DNA of 64,000 nucleotides. Origin: Pseudopithomyces maydicus. Taxonomy: Eukaryota; Ascomycota; Dothideomycetes; Pleosporales; Didymosphaeriaceae. Shown here piece by piece: positions 54,917 through 64,000 of the stretch (the first letter of the stretch is position 1; each line of letters starts with the position of its first letter). The notes beneath the pieces were generated by a model. It had not been told where the DNA came from and did no database searches. It saw only the letters and a list, made by a program, of their open reading frames with translations. The position numbers and the translations under genes were made by a program. Location of the stretch: assembly GCA_026873275.1 (NCBI GenBank), contig JANTUC010000013.1, positions 62,001-126,000 of the forward strand, read 5' to 3'.

Positions 54917-55722
54917 TGCTATGACGATTGGTCGATCGATGACTGTGGTGTTTTTTCTCCGATGGAGGATATTGCGTGGCTTTTTTCTTCCTGATTGCTT
55001 GGGGACGGACGGAAAGGTCGTTTTATGTACCAATGTGGATATGAAGCAGTTCGTACTCGGGGGTGTGTGTATGGATGGACGGATGTACACGCACGGTTGT
55101 ACATTGCGCCATAGACGACATTTCCTAGCGCGGCGGCGGGGAGGAAACCCACCGCGCTAGGCTGCTGGGCCAATCGGAGGGCGAGGTGTACGCGGGGAAA
55201 ACGCAGGCGGGCATCTTATTAAACAGCTGCTACATTCATGGAGACGGGAGGACGAGGAGGAATAAATGAGGGGAGCGGTGGGATTTGTACGAGGATGGGA
55301 TGATTTTGATTTAGCTATAATACTATGGTGGATAAGCATCGGAGGGAATTCGTCCGAGAAAACACGTGATTTGATTTTTTGCACACGGCATGTAGTCTTG
55401 GTAAGCGGAAGTGCATACGTACGGACGAAACTGAGGGGGTCGTAAGGTGAGGTGGGGAGCGTGGTGGGGCGGTATGTTGGGGGTGGTGGTATTTAAGTTT
55501 GGGGGCTGGGGTCGGAAAGGGTACTGCATGTATGCACGCAACAGGGCTGCACCTACCGGTATCCAGTACATCAATCAACACTGTGAGAGCCTGATCAGAT
55601 CATTCCTGTAGGTCTGTATATTCTTGTCTCTGACACAGTACACACCTTTGCGAACTCCTTGAGGACACCGCAATATTTTGGCATTTCTGGAACACATCAC
55701 CTCCGCGAGAAACACGAATAAA
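54917..55722. other. Divergent intergenic region
   Basis: Lies between the SDR gene (minus) and the NmrA-like gene (plus) and probably holds both promoters. No gene supported. Confidence 0.5.
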
Positions 55723-57045
55723 ATGCCCCCCACCGTCGCCATCGCAGGCGGCTCCACGGGCCTCGGCCGCGCCATCGTCGAATCCCTCAAAGAAGACGGC
55801 CGCTACAACGTGGTGATTCTCTCGCGCAAGGTTCGTCCCGTCTCACTATGACCCATCGCAGTCCATCTCGCCCCATCCATCCCATTCATCCCATCCCATT
55901 CATCCCATCCCATTCATCCCATCCCATTCATCCCATCCCATTCATCCCATCCCACTCCGCCACTCACCCGCCCACCCAAACACCCCCCTAACCACCTCCC
56001 CAGGAAAACCCCACCCTCTCCTCCCAAATCAACGTCCCCATCCTCGCCGCCAACTACGCCAGCATCTCCGCGCTAACCACCCTCCTCGAAACCCACAACA
56101 TCTGGACGCTAATCTCGACCGCAAACTCCCTCGTCGACGCAACGCCCGAGTCCAACCTGATCCAAGCCGCCGATCGATCCGTCGTCACCGAGCGCTTCAT
56201 TCCTAATGCCTGGAGTGCGATCGAGTTTAAGGATGAGTATGTGGTTTCTTTTTTCATGTCTTCTTCTTTCCTTCCTTGCATCGTTTCAGCCGTCATCCCT
56301 CCTTCCATCTTCCCACATATCCTCCCTCCTCCCATCTTCCCACCCGTTCACCCGCTCACCCGCCCCCTCTCCACCTACCTACCTACCTACCTACCCACCC
56401 AACTAACACACCCACCAGACCCCGCTTCCACGCCCTCCCCCTCGCCACCACCCGCCTCTCGCTCCTCGCCTCCCTCCGCGCCACATCCCTAACCTGGACC
56501 GCCATCTACCCGGGGCTCTTCCTCGAAACCGTCGTCCCCTGTCTCCCCTCCCACACCACTCCCACCCCGCTCATGCTCGACGTCCGCGCCCACACCGCCG
56601 CCCTCCCCCACCACGGCACCGCCCCCATCGCCCTAACCTCCGTGCGCGACATCGCGGCGTACATCCCGCACCTCCTTGCCCTCCCCGCGTGGGAGGAAAG
56701 GTACAGCATCGCAGCCGACGTGCGGAGCTGGAACGAGATAGTGGAAGCGGCGGAGCGCGGGGTCGGGCGCAAGTTCAGCGTGAGGTATGATTCGCTGGAG
56801 ATGTTGGGGCGGGGCGAGGTCACGGCGTTGGAGGGGTATAAGGGGGTGTGCGAGGCGTTTGGAGGATGGGAGGTTGGGTGGCCGGTTTTGAAGGGGGTGT
56901 TGGCGAGGTATGGGGGGTGGATGGAGGAGGGGTTGTTTGGTGGGGGGAGGGGACGAGGTTGGGGGAGCTATTTCCTCAGGTGGAGGTGCTGACGTTGGAG
57001 GGGGCGTGGGGGGTTGTGAAGGGCGAGAAGGGTGGGGAGGTGTGA
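55723..57045 (+). CDS. NmrA-like NAD(P)-binding reductase (one frame break near the end)
   Basis: Three exons: 55723-55830, 56004-56236 and 56419-57045; introns 173 and 182 nt, both long and low-complexity. The start MPPTVAIAGGSTGLGRAIVESL is the Rossmann glycine motif GGxxGxG of the NmrA/isoflavone reductase-like family; YNVVILSRK follows as strand 2. Then VPILAANYASISALTTLLE, the helper block WTLISTANSLVDATPESNLI, and RFIPNAWSAIEFKDE, typical of the fungal members. The substrate-side half includes TWTAIYPGLFLETVVP and TSVRDIAAYIPHLLALPAW. At the G6 run 56942-56947 one extra G is needed to continue from EEGLFGGG into EGTRLGELFPQVEVLTLEGA and the stop at 57045; otherwise the protein ends at 56992. 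Could be a regulator (NmrA-type) or a reductase. Confidence 0.82.
55873..55955. repeat. 14-bp minisatellite inside an intron
   Basis: About five to six tandem copies of CCCATTCATCCCAT within the first intron of the NmrA-like gene. It lies entirely within 55831-56003, so copy-number change would not touch coding sequence. Confidence 0.9.
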
Positions 57046-57157
57046 TTGTTTGGATTTTTTTATGTATATAACGCTCTGGGTCGCGGGTATGTATATATAT
57101 ATATATATGTTTGATGGGCGGTGTACGAAAATTGCGTCTGTCCTGTGGGCGGACTGC

Positions 57158-58093
57158 TCAGTCGTCGATGGGAAGGACCTTCCTCACGCCCTGGTCGATT
57201 TGCTCTGCAACACGGTTAGTTAGTCGTCGCACGCGAGCGCACTGCAGAAGTAGGTATTCTCACCCTCCAAGAACGGGATAACATGCTCGTACGCCTTGCA
57301 AACATGATGCCCATTCCAGCTCCCATCCAACGGCCCATTATCATCCGGATCCGTCTGCTCGTGCGGCTCCATTGCCAAGTCGGCCGAGCACATGATGCCC
57401 TGCCGCAGGTAGTCCACACAGTGCAGATAATGGCTGTGGTAGTCGCTCATGAGCATGTCCGTCATGTTCCCCGAGAGCGCCGCGTAGATGCGCGCCATCA
57501 TGAAGACGCAGTGCAACTGGTGCGTCATAGACGTGGTGAAGAAGGTGTCCTGGGTGGGAGCGCCCCATCCGGCGCCGAGCGGCATCATGGTGTTCCACGT
57601 CGCGAGTGTGGCGTCGGAGAAGAACTCGGCGGTGTCGTTGGGCACGAAGGCCTCGTCTGCGGCGAACTTGACGATTTTGGTGGGCACTGCGGATGGATTA
57701 GCGGCGCAGTTTGCGCATTGTTGAGGGGGACGTACGGTCGGGACCCGATCCGTCGAAGCTGCTTCCGACCTGCATTGTGCTCGTTGCATTTTCTTGGTTG
57801 AAGCCTCGGAGCAGGACGATGGATAGCGAGATGTTGATGATCAGGAGCACCACGTCGATGATCCAGCGAAAGCGGCGGAACTCTGCGACGAAAAGACTGG
57901 TCCGGGAGCGCCTCCGCCGTTGTCGTGATGGCTTTTGCACTCTTGCTGTGGAGTATTGCTTTTCGCTGGTGGCGGGATCGTATGATTTTTCTTGGGCGTC
58001 GTGCTGCGACTCGACTTCGGTATCGGAATGGTAGCCATCTTCTTCCCGTTCGGAGACTTCTTGGTACTGCTGGTTCTTCTTTATGAATTCCAT
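57158..58093 (-). CDS. UstYa-family protein (DUF3328), oxidase-like
   Basis: Three exons: 58093-57736, 57686-57264 and 57204-57158, total 828 nt, 275 residues; introns 49 and 59 nt. An N-terminal acidic/basic cytosolic region (SDTEVESQHDAQEKSYD, QRRRRSRTS) is followed by one transmembrane helix (WIIDVVLLIINISLSIVLLR), then the DUF3328 domain with both HxxHC motifs: MTHQLHCVFMMARIY and HYLHCVDYLRQGIMCSAD. The tail EGEEQIDQGVRKVLPIDD is restored by the last splice. UstYa proteins carry out oxidative cyclisation in ustiloxin-type RiPP pathways and modify other fungal metabolites. Here no precursor or partner UstYb is adjacent; a repeat precursor lies 37 kb away. The start at 58093 is chosen because it directly precedes the cytosolic tail; a frame open to 58135 has no better start context. 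Confidence 0.88.
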
Positions 58094-59021
58094 GGCTGCT
58101 GTTTCAGAGATTTGAGTGCGCACTGGAAGAAGCAAGGTGATGAAGAGTTGAGCGGAGGGAAGAGGGGGACGGACGCGACATATTGACGGAACATGGCAGT
58201 CTGAAGAAACAGACGCAACCCCTTCTTGCTGTTATGTGTATCACCAAGTGTGGCGCTCTTGTCAAATGCGTATCGTGGGGATGCTTGTATGTTTCATGGC
58301 GAGACACTAGACCGCAACGGGGCAGAATGCGGAGCGCTGGCGCATCTGATTGGTCAATCCCAGCTGTCTCATGGGGCGTCGCCGCACCGAGTCGCCCCAA
58401 GATCTGAGGCGTTTGGGATAGGGCCATCAAACGGTAGCGCGTGTCGACGAATAGCAGTGGGGCGATGAGTCTCGACGGGCGGATATGCCTTACTGACTGA
58501 ACATGGGGTAGTCGCAAGGTCCGGCCGGCCCTCGGGATCGAGAATCGTGCACACGACTTATGAATTAACTAGATACCTAGTGTCCAGTCAAGGACATCTG
58601 TATGGCGAACGAAATAGACACATGACGGGACGTTGGATTGTGAATGTGTAACGATATAGACAGGCGACCTGTATACTGTGTTGCGGAGGTTGGTGTTGTT
58701 GGGGCGCTAGGTCATAAGCGGGACTAGCGCGTCTTGCGAACACTGTGAACCCTACGTCGTGGTATAACCTGCGCTCGGTAGAGATGACCAGTGCTATTGT
58801 TATCACCAAATTCTGCCTACAGTCATGTCACCATTAATCCCAGTGTGAAGCAAGCCCCATTCTCTAAATAGACATTACAGAATGCTCGGCGAGGTGGGAC
58901 GCCGGGCTAATAGCGGGTAACAGCGGAATCGCACACAACTAGATAGCGAGTTCACTGCGCCTGCGCCCAGCTGCGTCGGAATCTCCCCATCTCGATGAAT
59001 CATTGAAATCGACCGCATCCC
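58094..59021. other. Divergent intergenic region
   Basis: Promoters of the UstYa-family gene (minus) and the GNAT gene (plus). No gene supported. Confidence 0.5.
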
Positions 59022-59531
59022 ATGGCGACGATTACCATTGTTCCTGCCGAGTTTCCTCGCGACCGAGAGGTGGTGGCGGCTCTATTCGCAGCGTACGCCG
59101 GCTCGCTAAAGATCGACCTTTCTTTCCAGAATTTCGATGACGAGCTATCACAATTGCCGGGCAAGTACGCGGCCGAGGCGGGAGGCGCATTACTCCTGGC
59201 TCGGGATACCAGCTCCAAAGCCATCGGCTGTGTCGCTGTAAGGGCCTTCTCACCACAGCAGACGTGCGAGCTGAAGCGGCTCTACGTGGTACCCGAGGCG
59301 CGAGGCATGGGCGCTGCGCAGCGACTGATGGATGCAGCGATCGGCCGAGCGCGACAGCTGGGCTACGGCGACATGCTGCTGGACACGCTGGCCAGCATGA
59401 AGGCTGCCCGGGCGCTGTATGAGCGATACGGGTTCAAACAGGTAGAGAAATACTACGACAATCCCATCGAGGGGACCGTGTTCATGAGGGCGGTGCTGGG
59501 CGAGGTGCTGATGTTAGGGCCTAGTGCGTGA
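59022..59531 (+). CDS. GNAT-family N-acetyltransferase
   Basis: Single exon, 169 residues, cytosolic. The GNAT fold is clear: AIGCVAVRAF and CELKRLYVVPEARGMGAAQR, where RGMGAAQRL is the R/Q-x-x-G-x-G/A acetyl-CoA pyrophosphate loop, followed by LMDAAIGRARQLGYGDMLLD, LASMKAARALYERYGFKQVE (the motif B region). The N-terminus FDDELSQLPGKYAAEAGGAL matches bacterial-type GNATs often annotated as acetyltransferase family. Substrate unknown. Divergent from the UstYa-family gene and followed by the SNF2 gene 141 bp downstream in the same direction. Confidence 0.92.
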   Translation: MATITIVPAEFPRDREVVAALFAAYAGSLKIDLSFQNFDDELSQLPGKYAAEAGGALLLARDTSSKAIGCVAVRAFSPQQTCELKRLYVVPEARGMGAAQRLMDAAIGRARQLGYGDMLLDTLASMKAARALYERYGFKQVEKYYDNPIEGTVFMRAVLGEVLMLGPSA

Positions 59532-59672
59532 GGGCGCGTCGCGACCGCGTCTCGTGCCGTCATCGATGTTGCTTTTCGCGGACGGCTCGCCACTCGCTCT
59601 TTCCCCTGGCGCTAGACATTCTTTTCGCGGCGTCAATTCACAATCTGCCCTTCGCATTCCACGTATCGTAGC

Positions 59673-62460
59673 ATGTCTTCTTCCGTCGCAGATTCCGCTT
59701 CGCAAAAGACCACGCCCGTATCCTCGCCGCCGCCCGCATCCCCGCCGCCCGCCGGCATGGACGCCCAGCCGAAAGACGACGCCGACGCCGTGCCGAGCGG
59801 CTACCAGCTCGAGGAGGATCGGATGAGAGCACAGCGCGAGAAACAAGATGCAAAGCGCGATGCACAACTCGAGAAGGAGCGACAGGCAGACATTGAAAGC
59901 GGGAAGGAGGTGCTGGACAAGAAGTTCCAGCAATTGGAGTTCTTGATGAACAAGAGCAAGCTGTACGCCAGCGTCATGCTTGCGCAAATGCAGCGGCAGG
60001 AAGACGAGGAAAAGGCCGAGGACGCGAAGACCCACGGCCAGTCGTCGAAGCGGGAGCAGAAGGCAGAGCAACAGGCGGCCGAGACCCAGCGTCGGGCGAC
60101 ACGCGCCTCGGCGGGCCGCGGCGAGCAGACCCCCGAGGCTGCATCTACAAAGAAAGGGCGCGGACGGCCTAAGAAGAACGCGACGAAAGACGCAAAGATC
60201 TCTAGCTTCTTCAAGAAGCAGGATCTCCAAGACCGCACGAACAAAGCGAGCGTAGCCGAGGCACTGAAGGAAGCCGCCGACGAGGACAACGTGAAGACCG
60301 GCGATGTGGGATACCAGAATCTGAAGTCGGCACGGCAGCCGAAGCTCGTGACCGGTGGAACGATGCGCTCGTATCAGCTCGAGGGCCTCGAATGGATGCT
60401 CTCGCTGTATGAGAATGGCATCAACGGCATTCTGGCGGACGAAATGGGCCTGGGCAAGACAATCCAGACCATTTCCCTGCTGGCCCATCTGTGGGAGATG
60501 GGTTCGTACGGACCGTTTCTCATTGCTGCGCCGCTGAGCACAACGAGCAATTGGGTCGAGGAGTTCCGTAAATGGACACCCACCATACCCGTGCTGCTGT
60601 ACCATGGCGACAAGAAGGAGCGTGAGAAGATGCGTAAGACACAGCTCAAGCACCCTGGAACCGAACAGTTCCCCATTGTCATCACGAGCTACGAGATCTG
60701 TATGAATGACCGCAAGTTCTTGACTGGATTCGGTTGGCAGTTCATCATCATCGACGAGGGCCATCGCATCAAGAATCTCGATTGCCGACTCATTCGCGAG
60801 CTCCAAATGTACCAATCCGCGAATCGTCTCCTCATCACCGGCACACCGCTCCAGAATAACCTCACTGAGCTGTGGTCGCTGCTTCACTTCCTCTTGCCAA
60901 CGGTGTTCGACAAACTCTCCACGTTCGAAAGCTGGTTCGATTTCTCTGGCCTCAAGGACAAGGACAGCTACGAGCAGCTTCTGTCCGAGGAGCGCCAGCA
61001 GTATCTGGTCAAGTCGCTGCACGCTGTCTTGAAGCCGTTCTTGCTTCGGAGAGTCAAGACAGACGTCGAAAGCATGATGCCGAAGAAGCGCGAGTATGTT
61101 CTCTTCGCACCACTCACCCCCATGCAACGCGAGCTTTACCAGACCATTCTCGACGGCACGAGTCGCCAATACTTGGAAGAGAAGTCATACGAGAGGCTCA
61201 GTATCGGCACTGCCAGCGGCTCTGCCACCCCTCTCAGCATACGCAGCAACAACGGGAGTCTGAAGCGCAAAGCCTTATCAAACGACATCGGCTCTTTCAG
61301 CAAGAGCGCCAAAACCTCCCGAGAAGGCACCCCATCCTCCGCATCCTCCCGCCGCAGCCGCACCCAAGCCCGAAAAACCTACGAAGAAGTCAGCGACCGC
61401 CAATTCTTCGCCGACCTCGACTCCCTCCCACCCTTTCCGACGACGAGCCCTCCGACCTCGATTCCGACGCCGAAGAAGCCCGCATCCAAACCGCCACCCT
61501 CGACCTCGCAAAGCGCCAGCTCCAGCAGAAAAAACTGGGAAACCCCTACATGCAGCTCCGCCTCTGCTGCAACTCGCCCTACATGTTCTTCAACCCGTTC
61601 CTCAAAGTCGACACAGAGGGCACAGAGACCTTCGCTACAGAGACACCCCCCGACGAATCCGTCGTCACCACCTCAGGCAAAATGCTGCTCCTTGATGCGC
61701 TTCTTCCAGAGCTCCTCCGCCGCACGCACAAAGTCCTCATCTTCTCACAGTTCACAAACATGCTCGACCTGCTGTCTTCCTACCTCGACCTCCGCGGCTG
61801 GCCCTTCGCCCGCATCGACGGATCGACATCCCAGCCCGACCGCCAGGCGCAGATCAAATCCTTCAACGCCGCGTCCTCGTCGTCCTCGTCGTCGTCAAAG
61901 TCGAAGCGCACCGCAACCCCAACCCCAACAGCAAACGTCTTCCTCCTCTCCACCCGCGCCGGCGGCCAAGGCATCAACCTCGCCTCCGCCGACACCGTCA
62001 TCCTCTTCGACTCGGACTTCAACCCGCAGCAGGACCTCCAGGCCATCGACCGCGCGCACCGCATCGGCCAGACCCGCAACGTCGTCGTCTACCGCTTCGC
62101 AACGCGTAACACCGTCGAGGTCAAACTCCTCGAGTCGGCAGAGGCCAAGCGCCGCCTCGAGAAGCTGGTCATACGCAAGGGCGGCGTGCGGAATGACAAG
62201 GGCAAGAAGATGAAGGAGGGGGCAGGGGGGATCTGGAGGAGTTGCAGCGGTTGCTAAGGAAGAGTGATGGGGAGAGGTTTGATGTTGGGGGTGGGGAGAT
62301 GGGCGCGTTGTTGAGTGGGGAGGAGCTGGAGGTTCTGCTGGATAGGAGTGATGGGGCGTATGAGAGGGCGGAGGAAGGGGATGTTGGTGTTGGTGCTGGT
62401 GTTGGAGGGGGGACGGAGGGCGCGTTTAGGTTGGTGGGGGAGAGGGGGAGGGCGCGTTGA
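59673..62460 (+). CDS. SNF2-family chromatin remodelling ATPase, Lsh/Irc5-type (two one-base frame breaks)
   Basis: One exon of about 930 residues, nuclear. An N-terminal coiled-coil region (QLEEDRMRAQREKQDAKRDA) and an AT-hook-like KKGRGRPKKN precede the SNF2 ATPase: MRSYQLEGLEWMLSLYENG (motif Q), ADEMGLGKTIQTISLLAHLW (motif I), IIIDEGHRIKNLD (DEGH, as in Lsh, DDM1 and Irc5), ITGTPLQNNLTELWSLLHF. The helicase C lobe follows after a Ser-rich insertion: KVLIFSQFTNMLDLLSSYLD, STRAGGQGINLASADTVI and QAIDRAHRIGQTR. The DEGH motif and acidic insertion point to the Lsh/DDM1/Irc5 (Neurospora mus-30) group. Frames: 59673 to about 61437, then one base short near 61431-61438, then again at the G6 run 62225-62230, ending at 62460. 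Each break reads through with one added base. Role: nucleosome remodelling in repair or DNA methylation. Confidence 0.9.
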
Positions 62461-63040
62461 TGGAGGGGTTGAAGGCGTAGGTTTTTGTTCTTGGGGAGAG
62501 GACTCGTTTTGTATAGGGATGGATGGATTGTTTGGTGTACTTGGCGTGATGACGTGGGATGTGTCTGTATGTTCTCTGATTTATCTGTTGATTTATCCAT
62601 GACTTGCTTGTATTTATATATATATATAAAAGTTACACTGTGGTGTAACGCGCCGGCGGCTTAACATGTGTCGAGCTCTCCGTGCCGTTCCGTCACCACG
62701 TGGTGATGCGTTGAAGATGTCTACAATCATATGCGCAACGCAGCGTACAGAGTCGGTACATTACTATCTATATTCTTTTACTAACTTACTTGTACTTTTA
62801 CTTCTTTTCCTTTCCCTCTTCTTTTATCTCTCCCTCTCCCTACCACCACCACCACCACCCTCCCAATAGACTCTCCACCCCCTCATTAAAAACCTTCACT
62901 CTTTTCCATCTAGCGTATCATTCCAATACTTACAACTACTAGACTTATCATATCCACCCTGCCTTTAGCTACTATCGGTATAACCTATATATATCGGTTC
63001 TTATAACATTGATCAGGAATACAAATACACTCGCCTTTCC

Positions 63041-63048
<8 letters not shown>

Positions 63049-63095
<47 letters not shown>
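63049..63095. repeat. (TA)n(TG)n dinucleotide microsatellite
   Basis: TATATA repeats run straight into TGTGTG repeats of about eleven units. Simple-sequence repeat. Confidence 0.95.
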
Positions 63096-63350
63096 ACTTT
63101 CCACAGTATACCCTCACCCATTTACCCTCCCTATTCCCTATCGCTCATTCACCCTCCCAGCAGCTACGAAAGAAGCGGTATCCCACCCCACATCCCCTAA
63201 CAAAGTATCCAACACAGCAAAGCAAAGCAAAGAAAAGAAAAGAGGTAATAGAAAGGTAGAAGGGCGCAATATTCTATTATAAAAAAAATAAAAGTAAACG
63301 GAATGTCGCAGCAGCACATAGGGTGGTTTAAATAAAGTGCATGTTTGTGT

Positions 63351-63361
63351 GTATGTATATA

Positions 63362-63397
<36 letters not shown>

Positions 63398-63490
63398 TGT
63401 ATGTATGTATGTATGTATGTATGTATGTATGTATGTATGTATGTATGTATGTATGTATGTATATATGTATATATATATATATGTATGTAT
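63351..63490. repeat. (GTAT)n tetranucleotide microsatellite
   Basis: More than 20 units of GTAT/ATGT with TATATA interruptions at both ends. Probably highly polymorphic. Confidence 0.95.
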
Positions 63491-63707
63491 ATTTATATTT
63501 GCGTAGAGCGCGTCTGATAGTTAGACGTAGATATATTAAATATTATATATCTAGTTATGTGATACAACTGTCTATATGCGAAGGTTGGTTTGGGTTTAGG
63601 GCACTACACTATCCATTAGTGGCGGGAGGTGGAAACGCGGGGGAGTAGAAATAGAGGTACCTAAGGCTAGTGGAGGCTGAGTATAGGGAAGCAGTAACAA
63701 TAGCCGT

Positions 63708-63801
63708 AGCTATGGCTGTGATTGAGCTATAGCCTTGATTGAGTCATAGCCGTGGCCATGACTGAGTTATAGCCGTGGCCATGATTGAGCCCTGATTGAG
63801 C
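63708..63801. repeat. Imperfect minisatellite, unit about 24 bp
   Basis: Three to four units built on ATAGCCGTGGCCATGA followed by YTGAG, degenerating at both ends (shorter units with TTGATTGAG). No coding role seen. Confidence 0.8.
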
Positions 63802-64000
63802 CACCACAGGACACGATGTGTGGACTTGTAGAGTGGGTGTACTAGTGGGAAATTATATCTTTTGCTATATTTTAATATATCCTTGATGAAAGTAGCTTGG
63901 TATTAGAATTGTAAGAGTAGGGGTTGGTGTTGGTGTTGGTGGTTGTGTGGATGTGGTGATGGGGCATGGAGGTGTTGAACATTGTGGCTCTAGTTATATG

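Larger units (their letters stand above)
62461..64000. other. Right-end intergenic region, microsatellite-rich
   Basis: 1.5 kb with no gene supported: TC-rich and AT-rich stretches plus the three simple repeats listed separately. Base composition is unlike the GC-rich coding region to the left. Confidence 0.5.

Noticed and set aside
57283..57801. 172-codon plus-strand frame
   Set aside because: Antisense to the UstYa-family gene, which has both HxxHC motifs and consistent introns.
59514..61169. 551-codon open frame on the minus strand
   Set aside because: Entirely antisense to the SNF2 ATPase; composition follows the codon bias of that gene and no domain motifs are present.
62461..64000. 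Telomere-like or CRISPR-like array at the right end
   Set aside because: The repeats are ordinary micro- and minisatellites; no TTAGGG array and no spacer structure.

Overview
The window is nuclear DNA of a filamentous ascomycete (Pezizomycotina; a dothideomycete is my best guess, by inference only). The support is: short spliceosomal introns, mostly 45-65 nt with GTRNGT-like donors; typical fungal families (GH62, Zn2Cys6 regulators with PF04082-type domains, HET, UstYa/DUF3328, GFA, tannase/feruloyl esterase, TRK, an Lsh/Irc5-type SNF2 ATPase); and an intron-containing tRNA-Glu. There are no operons. Genes lie on both strands with intergenic gaps of 0.2-2 kb.

Layout. 0-9 kb: 5' end of a secreted GH62 arabinofuranosidase, a possible cryptic cysteine-rich secreted peptide, a TRK potassium transporter, a sulfotransferase-like protein and a SET-domain protein. 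9-19 kb: a thiamine-diphosphate enzyme, an SGYP-repeat protein, a seven-helix membrane protein and a Zn2Cys6 regulator with seven exons. 19-26 kb: tRNA-Ala and tRNA-Glu, a small Kex2-type repeat secreted precursor, an APC-family amino acid/amine permease with a GC-AG intron, and a phosphotransferase-fold protein. 26-35 kb: two Ser/Thr-rich single-pass membrane proteins, a GFA-domain protein, a tannase/feruloyl esterase and an eight-cysteine small secreted protein. 35-44 kb: an ABHD-type hydrolase, a small membrane protein, and an MFS transporter divergent from a Zn2Cys6 regulator. 44-53 kb: a divergent pair formed by a protein kinase gene and a kinase-HET fusion gene followed by decayed WD40 blades, which resembles a heterokaryon-incompatibility or NLR-like locus. 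53-64 kb: an SDR, an NmrA-like reductase, a UstYa-family protein, a GNAT acetyltransferase, an Lsh-type chromatin remodeller and a microsatellite-rich right end.

The most interesting signal is a dispersed element of about 100 bp with exact 12-bp target duplications. It has inserted into coding exons of two unrelated genes (17.9 kb and 48.3 kb). Related copies lie in tandem pairs at 44.0-44.2 and 53.2-53.4 kb. In both coding insertions an internal 46- or 49-nt GT-AG segment can be removed, leaving exactly 66 nt (22 codons) in frame, so the element behaves like an introner-like element that carries its own intron.

A strong caveat is that about ten otherwise intact genes need a one-base correction, almost always one missing base in a homopolymer run, to read through. 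This looks more like systematic homopolymer error in the assembly than real pseudogenisation, and it affects several gene models here. Exon coordinates were derived by hand from splice motifs and reading frame; no transcript or database evidence was available.
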